Part shown: positions 23,132 to 31,249 of the stretch, piece after piece
How positions within the stretch are numbered: the stretch's first letter is position 1
Layout: each line of letters starts with the position of its first letter
Source: Candidatus Aquidulcis sp.
GTDB taxonomy: Bacteria; Chloroflexota; Limnocylindria; Limnocylindrales; Limnocylindraceae
Length of the DNA stretch: 32,761 nucleotides
Reading direction: 5' to 3'
Assembly (NCBI GenBank): GCA_009919005.1
Contig: RGCW01000007.1
Span: forward strand, 1 to 32,761
Position numbers and translations under genes: made by a program
The notes under the pieces: generated by a model
What the model was told of the DNA's origin: nothing
What the model saw: the letters and a program-made list of their open reading frames with translations, nothing else
The model's database searches: none

Positions 23132-23965
23132 ATGAGCACGGTGCCGGGGCGACCAGCCCCCTTTACAGCCAGTGATGGCGTAACCCTTTTCCGGCGGGTC
23201 TACGAGCCGCAGGGTGCGGTGCGTGGCGACCTCCTCCTTGGGCACGGCATCGGGGAGAACTCCAGTCGCTATGTACAGGCGGCGCATGCGTTCGCCGCGG
23301 CGGGGTGGCGGACCACTACCTGGGATCTACGAGGTCATGGGCGGTCAGGGGGTCCACGAGGATACGTTCGCGAGTTCCGACGCTTCCACATGGACCTCGC
23401 CGAGCAGGTAACCGCGCTGAAGCGCGGAGGTGGCCAGGTTGTGGTTGTGTCGCACAGCCTCGGTGGCCTCATCGCTTTCGGTGCAGTTGCCGAGCAGCTG
23501 GCATCACCTGACTTCTTGGTCCTCTCGGCACCCGCTCTTGAGGCGAACATCGCGACGTGGAAGCGCTTCGCTGCGCCAATCCTGTCGCGCATCCTGCCGA
23601 TGTTGCGGATACCCACGGGGATCGGCGCCGACACCTCGGCCGGCCAATCCCTAGAGAATCTTGATCCGGATGCCCCGGGGTACCTCTACGCCGTGACCAC
23701 TCGCCTCGGAGATGAAGGATTTCGCGCGCAGAAGGCGGCGCGAGATGTGGTGGCGCGCGGAGGAATGTTTCCGGTGCGAACTCTGGTTACCCAGGGAGAG
23801 CTTGATGCGCTCGTGCGACCAGAGTGGACGAAGCCGCTGGCTAACCTCGGCAACGTTGAATACGTAACGCTCAAAGGTTTCAATCACCATCCGTTTGCGA
23901 CTCGTGAATTTCAGATCGCTGTGGACCTGATGGTGGCGCGTATCAACGAAGCGACGGCGCGCTAA
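23132..23965 (+). CDS. Alpha/beta hydrolase, monoacylglycerol lipase/lysophospholipase-like
   Basis: A 277-residue serine hydrolase of the Hydrolase_4 (monoacylglycerol lipase, PldB-like) type. The oxyanion HG motif is in LLLGHGIGENSSRY, followed by WDLRGHGRSGGPRGYV, as in monoglyceride lipases. The nucleophile is S109 in VVVSHSLGG, the acid D225 in TQGELDALV, and the catalytic histidine H252 or H253 in GFNHHPF. No signal peptide is seen, so it acts in the cytoplasm. The exact ester substrate is not determined. Start ATG 23132 lies seven bases behind a TAGGAT box. It converges with the ACT-domain gene, overlapping it by four bases at the stops. Confidence 0.88.
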   Translation: MSTVPGRPAPFTASDGVTLFRRVYEPQGAVRGDLLLGHGIGENSSRYVQAAHAFAAAGWRTTTWDLRGHGRSGGPRGYVREFRRFHMDLAEQVTALKRGGGQVVVVSHSLGGLIAFGAVAEQLASPDFLVLSAPALEANIATWKRFAAPILSRILPMLRIPTGIGADTSAGQSLENLDPDAPGYLYAVTTRLGDEGFRAQKAARDVVARGGMFPVRTLVTQGELDALVRPEWTKPLANLGNVEYVTLKGFNHHPFATREFQIAVDLMVARINEATAR

Positions 23966-24351
23966 TAATCCTGTCCGAGGGCGGCGCGAGCCTTGGCGGG
24001 GTCGTCAACAACGAAGGCGAATGTCGCTCGCTCTCCCCAGCGCCCCATGAAGAGATGCCCGTAGACATTGACTCCCGCGGCTGCGAGTCGATCAAGGACT
24101 GACAGCATTCCGCCCGGCTGATCGTCAACCTCGGCGAGCACTGACTCACTCTCAATAAACGTGTACGAGCCAGCCTCAAGGATTGCCCGCGTCTTGGCGT
24201 CATCTGCCGTCTTCAAGATGACGTGGCCGACGTCGCCGATCCCTCCGCCGCCAATCGCCTTGAGGTCAACCCGCTGCCGCTCGAGCTCGCGGCAGAGTTC
24301 AGCGAGCGCCCCGGGCTTATGGGCGAGTTGGACAACGAACTGGTGTGCCAT
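23962..24351 (-). CDS. Tandem ACT-domain protein
   Basis: A 129-residue protein that is only two ACT domains: FVVQLAHKPGALAELCRELERQRVDLKAIGG in the first and VDDQPGGMLSVLDRLAAAGVNVYGHLFMG in the second. ACT domains bind small ligands, usually amino acids, and control enzymes or transcription. With no attached catalytic domain this is a stand-alone sensor, and its target is not apparent from the neighbours. The ATG at 24351 sits six bases behind a TACGCT box, so the message is probably leaderless. Confidence 0.85.
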   Translation of the reverse strand: MAHQFVVQLAHKPGALAELCRELERQRVDLKAIGGGGIGDVGHVILKTADDAKTRAILEAGSYTFIESESVLAEVDDQPGGMLSVLDRLAAAGVNVYGHLFMGRWGERATFAFVVDDPAKARAALGQDY

Positions 24352-24357
24352 GCCCTG

Positions 24358-24363
24358 AGCGTA
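24358..24363 (-). promoter_or_regulatory. Predicted -10 box (TACGCT) of ACT-domain gene
   Basis: TACGCT on the minus strand, six bases from the ATG at 24351. No recognisable ribosome site in the gap, which fits a leaderless transcript. Confidence 0.5.
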
Positions 24364-24432
24364 CAGCGCGCCGCAGCGCTTCGCCAGAGGCGATCTGCGG
24401 GACAGGGCGCCCCACGGAGGGAGTCGCGGCGG

Positions 24433-24475
24433 TAGGCTCTAGGTGAGCCCCATCAGGGGTGCAGTGGTAGGAGGG
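24433..24475 (+). promoter_or_regulatory. Predicted -10 box and ribosome site of the aldehyde dehydrogenase gene
   Basis: TAGGCT at 24433-24438 could start a leader of about 36 bases ending in a strong AGGAGGG at 24469-24475, five bases before the ATG at 24481. Unlike most promoters in the window, this gene has a leader and a ribosome site. A CCCC-ATCA-GGGG hairpin (24448-24459) lies in the leader. Confidence 0.4.
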
Positions 24476-24480
24476 TGCAG

Positions 24481-25905
24481 ATGCGTGCGTGGAAGCAGAT
24501 CATCGGCGGGAAATCAGTCGCCGCGAAGTCGGGGAAGAGCATCACGGTTGAGGACCCATCGACTCGCGCAGCCATAGGCACCGTTCCCCAGAGCGGCAAG
24601 GTTGATGTAGATGCAGCCGTTGCTGCCGCAGCGGCGGCTTTTCCTGGGTGGAGCGCGACAACTCCAGGCGAGCGCGCACTGGCGCTGCTTAAGCTAGCCG
24701 ATGCGCTGGAGTCTGCGAAGCGACGATTCGTCAAGGCTGAGTCCGAAAATGCTGGCAAGCCGATCAGCGCGGTCGGCGTTGAAGTAGATGCGGTTGTTGA
24801 CAATTTGCGCTACTTCGCCGGCGCCGCACGCAACTTGGAAGGGAAGGCGGTTGCTGAATATCTTCCAGGACGCACCAGCATGATCCGCCGCGATCCCGTT
24901 GGAGTGGTTGCATCAATCGCACCGTGGAACTATCCGCTGCTCATGGCTGGCTGGAAGATCGGACCCGCTCTGGTGACAGGGAACACCGTGGTGCTAAAGC
25001 CATCGGCACGCACACCGATCACAGCGCTCATGCTGGGCGCCCTCGCGCAAGAGTTTCTGCCGGCGGGCGTCCTGAATGTCATTACTGGCACGGGCGATGA
25101 GGCCGGTGCCTATCTCGCACAGCATCCTGGCGTGGCGATGGTCTCCGTAACAGGCGACACGGCGACAGGGAAACGCATCGCCGCAGCAGGTGCCTCTACG
25201 GTGAAGAGACTTCACCTTGAGCTCGGCGGCAAGGCACCCGTTCTTGTGTATGACGATGCAGATGTTGACCTCGTCGCAAGCACCATGCGCGCAGCGAGTT
25301 TTTGGAATGCGGGGCAAGACTGCACTGCGGCCTGTCGAATCATTGCGGGACCAAAGATCTACGAACGCCTCGTCGATGCGTTGATCAAGCAGGTCAAGAC
25401 GATCAAGGTTGGGCCAACCAGCGACAAGGCCACGGAGATGGGTCCGCTCATTAGTGCGGCACAGCGCACGCGCGTTGATGGCTTCGTTCAGCGTGCGAGC
25501 AAGAAGGCGGAGGTGGTTCTGGGCGGCAAGAGTGTCGCCGGCAAGGGCCACTTCTACCGTCCTACGATTATTGCTGGGCCCGCCCAGAGTTCAGAGATCG
25601 TGCAGGAGGAAGTCTTTGGTCCGGTCGTTTCGGTGCAGCGCGCCAAGAGCGCAGACCAGATCCTGGAGTGGGCAAACGATTGCCAGTTTGGACTCGCCTC
25701 TTCACTTTGGACCAGCGATATCGCACGAGCCTTTAAGGTCAGCAAGGCGTTGCAGTTCGGTACGGTGTGGGTGAACGATCACTTCACCTTGGCGAGCGAG
25801 ATGCCGCATGGCGGCTTCAAGCAGTCTGGCTACGGCAAGGATCAGTCGATGTATGCCCTTGAGGACTACACCGTGGCGAAGCACGTGATGGTTCGGAGCG
25901 AGTAG
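24481..25905 (+). CDS. patD: Aminobutyraldehyde dehydrogenase (PatD-like)
   Basis: A 474-residue NAD-dependent aldehyde dehydrogenase, close in sequence along its length to E. coli PatD (YdcW), which oxidises 4-aminobutanal to GABA in putrescine breakdown. Shared blocks include GRTSMIRRDPVGVVASIAPWNYPLLMA (with N150), LHLELGGKAPVLVYDDAD (general-base E247), NAGQDCTAACR (nucleophile C281), EEVFGPVVSV, and SEMPHGGFKQSGYGKD ending in LEDYTVAKHVM. Putrescine aminotransferase or a transporter is not in the window, so the pathway is not confirmed and other omega-amino aldehydes are possible. GTG at 24475 is an in-frame alternative start, but ATG at 24481 has the better ribosome site spacing. Confidence 0.88.
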   Translation: MRAWKQIIGGKSVAAKSGKSITVEDPSTRAAIGTVPQSGKVDVDAAVAAAAAAFPGWSATTPGERALALLKLADALESAKRRFVKAESENAGKPISAVGVEVDAVVDNLRYFAGAARNLEGKAVAEYLPGRTSMIRRDPVGVVASIAPWNYPLLMAGWKIGPALVTGNTVVLKPSARTPITALMLGALAQEFLPAGVLNVITGTGDEAGAYLAQHPGVAMVSVTGDTATGKRIAAAGASTVKRLHLELGGKAPVLVYDDADVDLVASTMRAASFWNAGQDCTAACRIIAGPKIYERLVDALIKQVKTIKVGPTSDKATEMGPLISAAQRTRVDGFVQRASKKAEVVLGGKSVAGKGHFYRPTIIAGPAQSSEIVQEEVFGPVVSVQRAKSADQILEWANDCQFGLASSLWTSDIARAFKVSKALQFGTVWVNDHFTLASEMPHGGFKQSGYGKDQSMYALEDYTVAKHVMVRSE

Positions 25906-25929
25906 CAGATCGATATCGGGCTGATGCCG

Positions 25930-25935
25930 TACGCT
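25930..25935 (+). promoter_or_regulatory. Predicted -10 box (TACGCT) of the exonuclease-mutY-PEPC run
   Basis: TACGCT, seven bases before the ATG at 25943, in the 37-base gap after the aldehyde dehydrogenase. Fits the leaderless pattern. Confidence 0.5.
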
Positions 25936-25942
25936 GCAGCAG

Positions 25943-26581
25943 ATGCAGCACGATCTATCGACGCCACCACCGTTTGAGGAGGGGCTCCCACAGGAGCTCT
26001 GGTTCAGCGTTGATGTGGAGTGTTCGGGCCAGACCCCGCTTGATGGGAGTCTGATCAGCATCGGCGCCTGCCTCGTTGACGATCCGAAGCAAACGTTTTA
26101 CATCGAGCTCCGACCCGACCCGACCAAGCAGTGGGGGCATAAAGAGGAGCGCGTGCATCGCCTCTCGCGAGCCCATTTAGAGCAGCACGGCGTTGAACGT
26201 CTCGAGGGGGTACGTCAGTTTGCGAACTGGGTGCGCACCACGGCTGAAGCCGTGGCACCAGAGTCAAGTCCGCTCTTCGTGGGCTTCAACACACCGTTTG
26301 ATTGGATGTGGCTCACGATGTCATTCGCTGAGGCTGGCGTAAAGAATCCGTTCGGCATGTCGGCGATGGATCTTAAGAGCGTCTACTACACCTTACATGG
26401 CGGTGAAAACCTCACGTGGAAGAAGACGGTGAAACGGTTTGTCCGTCAGGTTTATCCGACCGATCTCGTTGCCGACCATCACGCACTGGCGGATGCCATC
26501 GAACAGGCTGAGCTGGCCCGTGAACTACGTGAGAGGGCCGTGCAGAACCGCATCCCTCCGACGATCCCCGAACGTCGATGA
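25943..26581 (+). CDS. DEDDh-type 3'-5' exonuclease-like protein
   Basis: A 212-residue member of the RNase T/DnaQ-like DEDDh exonuclease superfamily. The metal-binding residues can be placed: D24 and E26 in FSVDVECSG, D120 in VGFNTPFDWMWL, and H180 and D184 in ADHHALADA. All five DEDDh residues are therefore present and the protein should cut single-stranded nucleic acid ends. It is not an obvious DnaQ, Orn or RNase T; whether DNA or RNA is the target is unknown. Its stop overlaps the mutY start (ATGA), so it is made together with a DNA repair glycosylase. Confidence 0.82.
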   Translation: MQHDLSTPPPFEEGLPQELWFSVDVECSGQTPLDGSLISIGACLVDDPKQTFYIELRPDPTKQWGHKEERVHRLSRAHLEQHGVERLEGVRQFANWVRTTAEAVAPESSPLFVGFNTPFDWMWLTMSFAEAGVKNPFGMSAMDLKSVYYTLHGGENLTWKKTVKRFVRQVYPTDLVADHHALADAIEQAELARELRERAVQNRIPPTIPERR

Positions 26582-27492
26582 GTGACGCCGCGCAGGGCGC
26601 GGCAGCCCAGCCCCTTAAACCGGCACTCGTTCGAGAGATCAATCGCGCACTGCTCGCCTGGTATGGGGCAAGCGCTCGCCCTCTGAAGATTCGCGAGCGC
26701 TCGGATCCGTATGGCGTCCTTGTGAGCGAGGTGATGGCACAGCAGACCCAGATCTCTCGAGTAGATCAATTGGCAACCGCATTTCTTGAGCGATTCCCCA
26801 CCCTCGAGGCACTCGCGGAGGCGGAGACAGCCGCGGTACTGGTGGCTTGGAAGGGTCTCGGCTACAACCGTCGTGCCGTCGCGCTGCAGCGGGCTGCCGC
26901 CGTCGCAGTTGCGGCGGGAGGCCTGCCCTCCAGCGTGGAGGCGTTGATGGCCCTGCCAGGAATCGGGCCGTATACCGCCCGTGCCGTCGCAGCGATCGCG
27001 TTTCGTGGGCGTGAGATCCCAGTCGACGTCAACATCGCGCGGATCCTCAATCGTCTCCTCGGTTCGTCAACACCGCTCTCGCCGCGTGAGGCGCAGGCGC
27101 GCGCGAACGAATTCGGTTCGCAGCTTGCCGATGGCGAGGCCGGCACCTGGGCACAGGCGGCGATGGATCTCGCCTCTACCATCTGCCGCCCTGTGGCACC
27201 GCTCTGCGATAGGTGTCCGTTGCACCAGCGCTGCGCTTCAGCAGGGCAGCCATTTCACAAGGAGCCTCGTACTGCCACGCCGCGAACTCCGTTTGCGCAC
27301 ACCAGACGCTGGTTGCGCGGTCGCCTGCTTGATGAGCTGCGCGAGGCTGGGCGCGAGGGCATCTCCATTGCCGGTGCACGCGGCGTGCACAATGAAGTGG
27401 CGGTCGCGGCTACCATCAGTGCGATGGTTTCTGAGGGGCTCGCCGAGTCACTTGGAGGTGATCGATATCGTTTGCCGCACCGCGGCGACTGA
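26578..27492 (+). CDS. mutY: A/G-specific adenine glycosylase, lacking the NUDIX-like C-terminal domain
   Basis: MutY removes adenine mispaired with 8-oxoguanine. The 304-residue product has the catalytic glutamate E51 in SEVMAQQTQ, the helix-hairpin-helix LPGIGPYTARAVAAIAF, catalytic D150 in IPVDVNIARILNR, and the iron-sulfur cluster C203-x6-C210-x2-C213-x5-C219. The C-terminal 85 residues do not show the usual NUDIX-like OG-recognition domain. They look like a small winged-helix instead (WLRGRLLDELREAGREG ... ISAMVSEGLAESLGGDRYRLP). Similar short MutY proteins exist in Actinobacteria. The start overlaps the exonuclease stop, and PEP carboxylase follows eleven bases after the stop. Confidence 0.92.
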   Translation: MSDAAQGAAAQPLKPALVREINRALLAWYGASARPLKIRERSDPYGVLVSEVMAQQTQISRVDQLATAFLERFPTLEALAEAETAAVLVAWKGLGYNRRAVALQRAAAVAVAAGGLPSSVEALMALPGIGPYTARAVAAIAFRGREIPVDVNIARILNRLLGSSTPLSPREAQARANEFGSQLADGEAGTWAQAAMDLASTICRPVAPLCDRCPLHQRCASAGQPFHKEPRTATPRTPFAHTRRWLRGRLLDELREAGREGISIAGARGVHNEVAVAATISAMVSEGLAESLGGDRYRLPHRGD

Positions 27493-27502
27493 GGGGAGGG
27501 TC

Positions 27503-30220
27503 GTGGACGACCTAGCGCTGCTGAATCAGATCTTTGAGGAGACCCTGACCGAGCAGGAGGGGGCAGCATTTGTCGCGCGGTTCCGTGAGGCCCTCCATGC
27601 GCAGCGGGCCGTCGACTTCAACCTGAACCAGGCCTCCTCTAAGCAGCTTGACGAGGTGGAACGAATCGTCCGCGCCCTGACGCTGCGCTTTCGGCTGACG
27701 AGCCTCGTTGAGGAGCGTCGACGGGCGTCGCAACTCGATACGAAAACGCACCCTGTGGTCGCACCAGAACTAGGCAGCGTTGACGCCGCACTTGCCAACC
27801 TCTCCGAGGCTGGGCTCTCCACCGCCGAGATCCGTGCTGCGGTCGCGCAGGTTGCCTTTCTCCCCGTGCTCACTGCGCATCCGACTGAGGCTCGACGCCG
27901 CACCCTGATCGCCGCGCTGAGCCGCATGCGGACGCTCCTCGATCGTCGCGCGCTTGGCGGCACCTTCACCGCAGAGGTCGACCTGCGCCTGCACGAGGAG
28001 ATGACCAACCTCTGGCGCATGGGCGGCATTCGCACCAGGCGCGTCACCGCTCTCGACGAGGTGCGATCCGCGCTCGTGCACTTTGACGGCACGATCTTCC
28101 AACTTGTACCGCGTCTCCTGCGCAGCCTTGATAACGCGCTCGGACGACTCGATGGCACCGCTGCGCCGTCAGGGCTTCGTGCGCCATTACCGCTGCCGGC
28201 CTTGCGATGGGGAACCTGGATTGGTGGCGACCGTGACGGCAATCCCAACGTTACTGCTGAAACGACCCGGGAGGCGATGCGCATTCAAGCCGACCATGCA
28301 CTTCGTGCGCTTGAGGCAGTTGCATCACGGCTCATGATGTCAATTGCCGCCACGGTTGACGGCGACATTGACGGCGCCCTTGGCGCGTCGCTCGCTCGCG
28401 ATGCTGACGAGTTAGGCGAGGTCGAACGCATCCTGACCCAGCGATTCCCTGATGAGCCCTACAGGCGACGCCTCGGTGCGATTGCACAACGAATTGCGCG
28501 CACCCGCCGCGCGAGGATCGATGGCATCCATGAGATTGGTGGCTATGCAACTCCCGCGGCGTTGATCGACGAGCTCCGCGAGCTCCGCGCCAGCCTCGCC
28601 GCAGATGGCCTTGAGCGCGCAGCCTATGGCGAGTTACTTGAATTTGAGTGGCAGGTTGAGGCGTTCGGTTTCCACTTCGCAATGATGGAGATTCGTCAGT
28701 CGCGCGGTGCGCACCACGCCGCGTGCGCGCATCTAACCACCGAGCTCGGCGAGCCTGGTGCAAGCGCCCCCCTTGCGCCTGAGCAGGTTGGGCGCGCCCT
28801 GGCGCATGAGGTCGTCCCCGGGGTGACTGTCGGCGAAGTGTTGGCAACGATCCGTGTCGCGGCGGAGATCCAGAAAGTACATGGCGACGACAGCCTCGGC
28901 CGTTACGTTATCAGCGGGTTTGAGGGCGTTGATGACCTGCACGAGCTGCTCACACTTTTTGCCTGGGCGCAAGACTCACGCATCGGCAGCGACCTCACCG
29001 CGGGCGCCGCCGCGGGCTCACCGCGAGTGGACATCGTGCCCCTCCTCGAGTCGGCGCGGGTGTTGGAGCGTGCGGCGAACCTTGTTGATGAGATCGTCGG
29101 GGATCGGGCACTACACGCCCGCATCTTGGAACGCGGTCGACGACTGGAAGTGATGCTCGGCTACTCCGACACAAATAAGGAGTCGGGTTATCTCGCCAGT
29201 GTTTGGCTACTCCATCTCGCCGAGGCGGCGCTCGTCGATCGCGCCCGCGCGCACAACCTCAATCTCACCCTGTTCCATGGGCGTGGCGGGGCGGTCGGTC
29301 GCGGGGGAGGACCAACTCATCGCGCGATCTTGGGACAGCACCCAGGCGGGCTTCTCGGCGGCTTCAAGGTCACCGAGCAGGGCGAGGTGATCGCTTCGCG
29401 GTATGCCGACCCGGCAATCGCACTCAGTGAGGCTGAGCAGATCATCTCTGCGCTGATCACCATGCGCAGTCCGGTCGCCGAACAGCGTCGCGCGGAGTGG
29501 GAGGAGGAATTTGCCCCCTCGGTTGGTGCCGTTGCACAGCGCGCACGCGAAACGTATCGAGCCTTGATCACTGGCGATCCGGGGTTTGAGCCGTTCTTTC
29601 GCGCCGCTACGCCAATCGCCGAAATCGGCGGCTTGAACCTGGGGTCGCGCCCGGCTGTCCGCGGCGGCGTCGCCAAGGGCGGATCCGGTCTGACCGGGCT
29701 TCGCGCGATCCCCTGGGTCTTCTCCTGGAGTCAGGCACGGGTCAATCTCCCGGGCTGGTACGGACTCGGCGCCCTTCAGGCAGCGCTCCACGACAACGAC
29801 ACCGCAACCATATTGGAGGCCGCCTATCGGCGCTGGCCCTTCTTCCAAGCGATCGTCGACAACGCTGCGATGATCCTGGCGAAGTCGTCACCCGAGGTTT
29901 CAGAGGAGTTCGCCGAACTGGGTGGCGCGGGTTCCAACGATGATGCCTCCCGAGTATGGCGGGCGATCGTTGCCGAGCGGACCGCTGCTGGCGATGCCCT
30001 ACGCCGCATCTCAGGGACGGCGGAACTTCTCGCGAGCGATCCAGAGCTTCGCGCTTCGATCGATGGCCGCGCCCCTGAGGTGAACGCCTTGTCGCGGGTG
30101 CAGGTGCAACTCCTCCGCTCCCTGAGGAGCGCCACCGACGAAGGGCAGCGAGCGGAACTTTCGCACCTTGTGCGCCTGACGGTCAGCGGGGTCGCCGCTG
30201 GCCTTCGCAACACCGGATAG
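27503..30220 (+). CDS. ppc: Phosphoenolpyruvate carboxylase
   Basis: A 905-residue enzyme making oxaloacetate from PEP and bicarbonate, the anaplerotic entry to the TCA cycle. It shows the catalytic histidine H126 in LTAHPTEARRRT, GGDRDGNPNVTAE, LGYSDTNKESGYLAS, FHGRGGAVGRGGGPTHRAI, the EQGEVI strand, RAIPWVFSWSQARVNLPGWYG, and the C-terminal VSGVAAGLRNTG. The open frame begins far upstream inside mutY, but homology begins at MDDLALLNQIFEE. The GTG at 27503 has GAGGGG about six bases before it and lies 10 bases after the mutY stop, so I chose it. The C-terminal end is typical of bacterial PEPC. Confidence 0.96.
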   Translation: MDDLALLNQIFEETLTEQEGAAFVARFREALHAQRAVDFNLNQASSKQLDEVERIVRALTLRFRLTSLVEERRRASQLDTKTHPVVAPELGSVDAALANLSEAGLSTAEIRAAVAQVAFLPVLTAHPTEARRRTLIAALSRMRTLLDRRALGGTFTAEVDLRLHEEMTNLWRMGGIRTRRVTALDEVRSALVHFDGTIFQLVPRLLRSLDNALGRLDGTAAPSGLRAPLPLPALRWGTWIGGDRDGNPNVTAETTREAMRIQADHALRALEAVASRLMMSIAATVDGDIDGALGASLARDADELGEVERILTQRFPDEPYRRRLGAIAQRIARTRRARIDGIHEIGGYATPAALIDELRELRASLAADGLERAAYGELLEFEWQVEAFGFHFAMMEIRQSRGAHHAACAHLTTELGEPGASAPLAPEQVGRALAHEVVPGVTVGEVLATIRVAAEIQKVHGDDSLGRYVISGFEGVDDLHELLTLFAWAQDSRIGSDLTAGAAAGSPRVDIVPLLESARVLERAANLVDEIVGDRALHARILERGRRLEVMLGYSDTNKESGYLASVWLLHLAEAALVDRARAHNLNLTLFHGRGGAVGRGGGPTHRAILGQHPGGLLGGFKVTEQGEVIASRYADPAIALSEAEQIISALITMRSPVAEQRRAEWEEEFAPSVGAVAQRARETYRALITGDPGFEPFFRAATPIAEIGGLNLGSRPAVRGGVAKGGSGLTGLRAIPWVFSWSQARVNLPGWYGLGALQAALHDNDTATILEAAYRRWPFFQAIVDNAAMILAKSSPEVSEEFAELGGAGSNDDASRVWRAIVAERTAAGDALRRISGTAELLASDPELRASIDGRAPEVNALSRVQVQLLRSLRSATDEGQRAELSHLVRLTVSGVAAGLRNTG

Positions 30221-30229
30221 CAACGCGTC

Positions 30230-30235
30230 TATCCT
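30230..30235 (+). promoter_or_regulatory. Predicted -10 box (TATCCT) of the YjeF_N-like gene
   Basis: TATCCT, six bases before the ATG at 30242, in the 21-base gap after ppc. Fits the leaderless pattern. Confidence 0.5.
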
Positions 30236-30241
30236 CTCTCT

Positions 30242-31054
30242 ATGTTGAAGCGACCCTCTCGACCAAACGTTCGCGGTGTCGCTAGCCGTGATCAGATCAC
30301 TACATGGATTGCGCCACTCGCCACCCGCTGGCGAAAGCATCGTGCACTCGCACCAGTTTCAATGGCGGCGATGCGCGGCATTGAGGCGAAAGCTCTTCGA
30401 CTCGGACATACGCGTGAGCAGATGCTTGCGAGCGGAGGGGAGTCGATCGCCGAGCTAGCGGCAGCACTGGCTAATGGGCGCATAGGGTCGGGCAGCGCAG
30501 CATCCGGGGCGCCGATCTTCATTCTCGCCGGTTCGGGCCCGGAGTCTGCACTTGCGCTGGAGGCGGGTCGGCAAATTGCTGCAGGGGGCACTCCAATCGT
30601 GGTGGCCCTGTGCGCGACTCGGGCACGCCCAGAACATGCCGCCGCGTCAGTGGCGTGGGATCGACTTGAATCGCTGAAGAGCGCGCGTCGCTTCCGTATT
30701 CCCGACATGAGGGAGGCGGCACACTTCCGCGCGGGCATAGAGGATCTTGCGCTCGTGATCGAGGCGCTTGGTGGTGCCACTGATGCCGTCGTACCGCCAC
30801 TCCCCGTGCAGGCGGGGATCGACTTAGTGCGTCGCGCTCGCTCGGCGGGAGTGCCGTGCCTGGCCATCACTGCACCTGTTGGACTTGACCCAGAGTCGGG
30901 GAGCCGTCGGAATGGTGCCCCAGGCGCCGACGTGACCATCGCCTTGCACCGTCCACTCAGTACGCATCTCTCTCAGGCCGCGCAAAAACTTGTTGGCGAG
31001 TTGCTGGTGGCGCCGATCGGCTTGCCCCGCGATGCCGACAGGTTGGCAGAGTGA
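30242..31054 (+). CDS. Divergent YjeF N-terminal domain (NAD(P)H-hydrate epimerase-like) protein
   Basis: A 270-residue protein that resembles the YjeF_N domain: VSMAAMRGIEAKALRLGHTREQMLASGGESIAEL at the start, IFILAGSGPESALALEAGRQIAAGGTPIVVALC as the nucleotide region, and VPCLAITAPVGLDPESG late (206-220). In active epimerases the middle reads NNGGDG and the late motif DIPSGLDADTG. Here the NNGGDG glycine-aspartate part is lost and the late motif's first aspartate is replaced (TAPVGL, T210). The dehydratase (YjeF_C) half is absent. I infer an inactive or changed-function relative. It overlaps the downstream small gene by four bases (GTGA). Confidence 0.65.
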   Translation: MLKRPSRPNVRGVASRDQITTWIAPLATRWRKHRALAPVSMAAMRGIEAKALRLGHTREQMLASGGESIAELAAALANGRIGSGSAASGAPIFILAGSGPESALALEAGRQIAAGGTPIVVALCATRARPEHAAASVAWDRLESLKSARRFRIPDMREAAHFRAGIEDLALVIEALGGATDAVVPPLPVQAGIDLVRRARSAGVPCLAITAPVGLDPESGSRRNGAPGADVTIALHRPLSTHLSQAAQKLVGELLVAPIGLPRDADRLAE

Positions 31055-31245
31055 GCCAGCCGGCGAGCCCTCTCCGATCAGCAACTCTGGCGGCGCTCGC
31101 CGCTGGGGCCGCAGTCCTCGCTCTTCAAGAGATCAGCGCCATTCTGCCACCGGTCGGCGCCGCGATACGAGACCTTCCAGTTGTCGCAATCGTGTTGGTG
31201 ATCACAACGCTACTGATCGTTGCTCAGTTGATCCGTTCGCGCTAG
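31051..31245 (+). CDS. Small two-helix membrane protein
   Basis: A 64-residue protein with two hydrophobic stretches, at about residues 11-30 (ATLAALAAGAAVLALQEI) and 43-61 (VVAIVLVITTLLIVAQLI), and a polar end RSR. I do not recognise a family. The GTG at 31051 overlaps the stop of the YjeF_N-like gene (GTGA), so the pair is likely co-translated. Only four bases separate its stop from the convergent plsY stop. Could be a membrane anchor for the upstream protein. Confidence 0.55.
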   Translation: MSQPASPLRSATLAALAAGAAVLALQEISAILPPVGAAIRDLPVVAIVLVITTLLIVAQLIRSR

Positions 31246-31249
31246 CAGA

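Noticed and set aside
24448-24459. CCCC-ATCA-GGGG hairpin before the aldehyde dehydrogenase gene as a terminator
   Set aside because: Four-base-pair stem, no T-run, and it lies inside the likely leader of the gene.
26981-27502. Long upstream extension of PEP carboxylase
   Set aside because: It runs through mutY in another frame; a ribosome site precedes GTG 27503.
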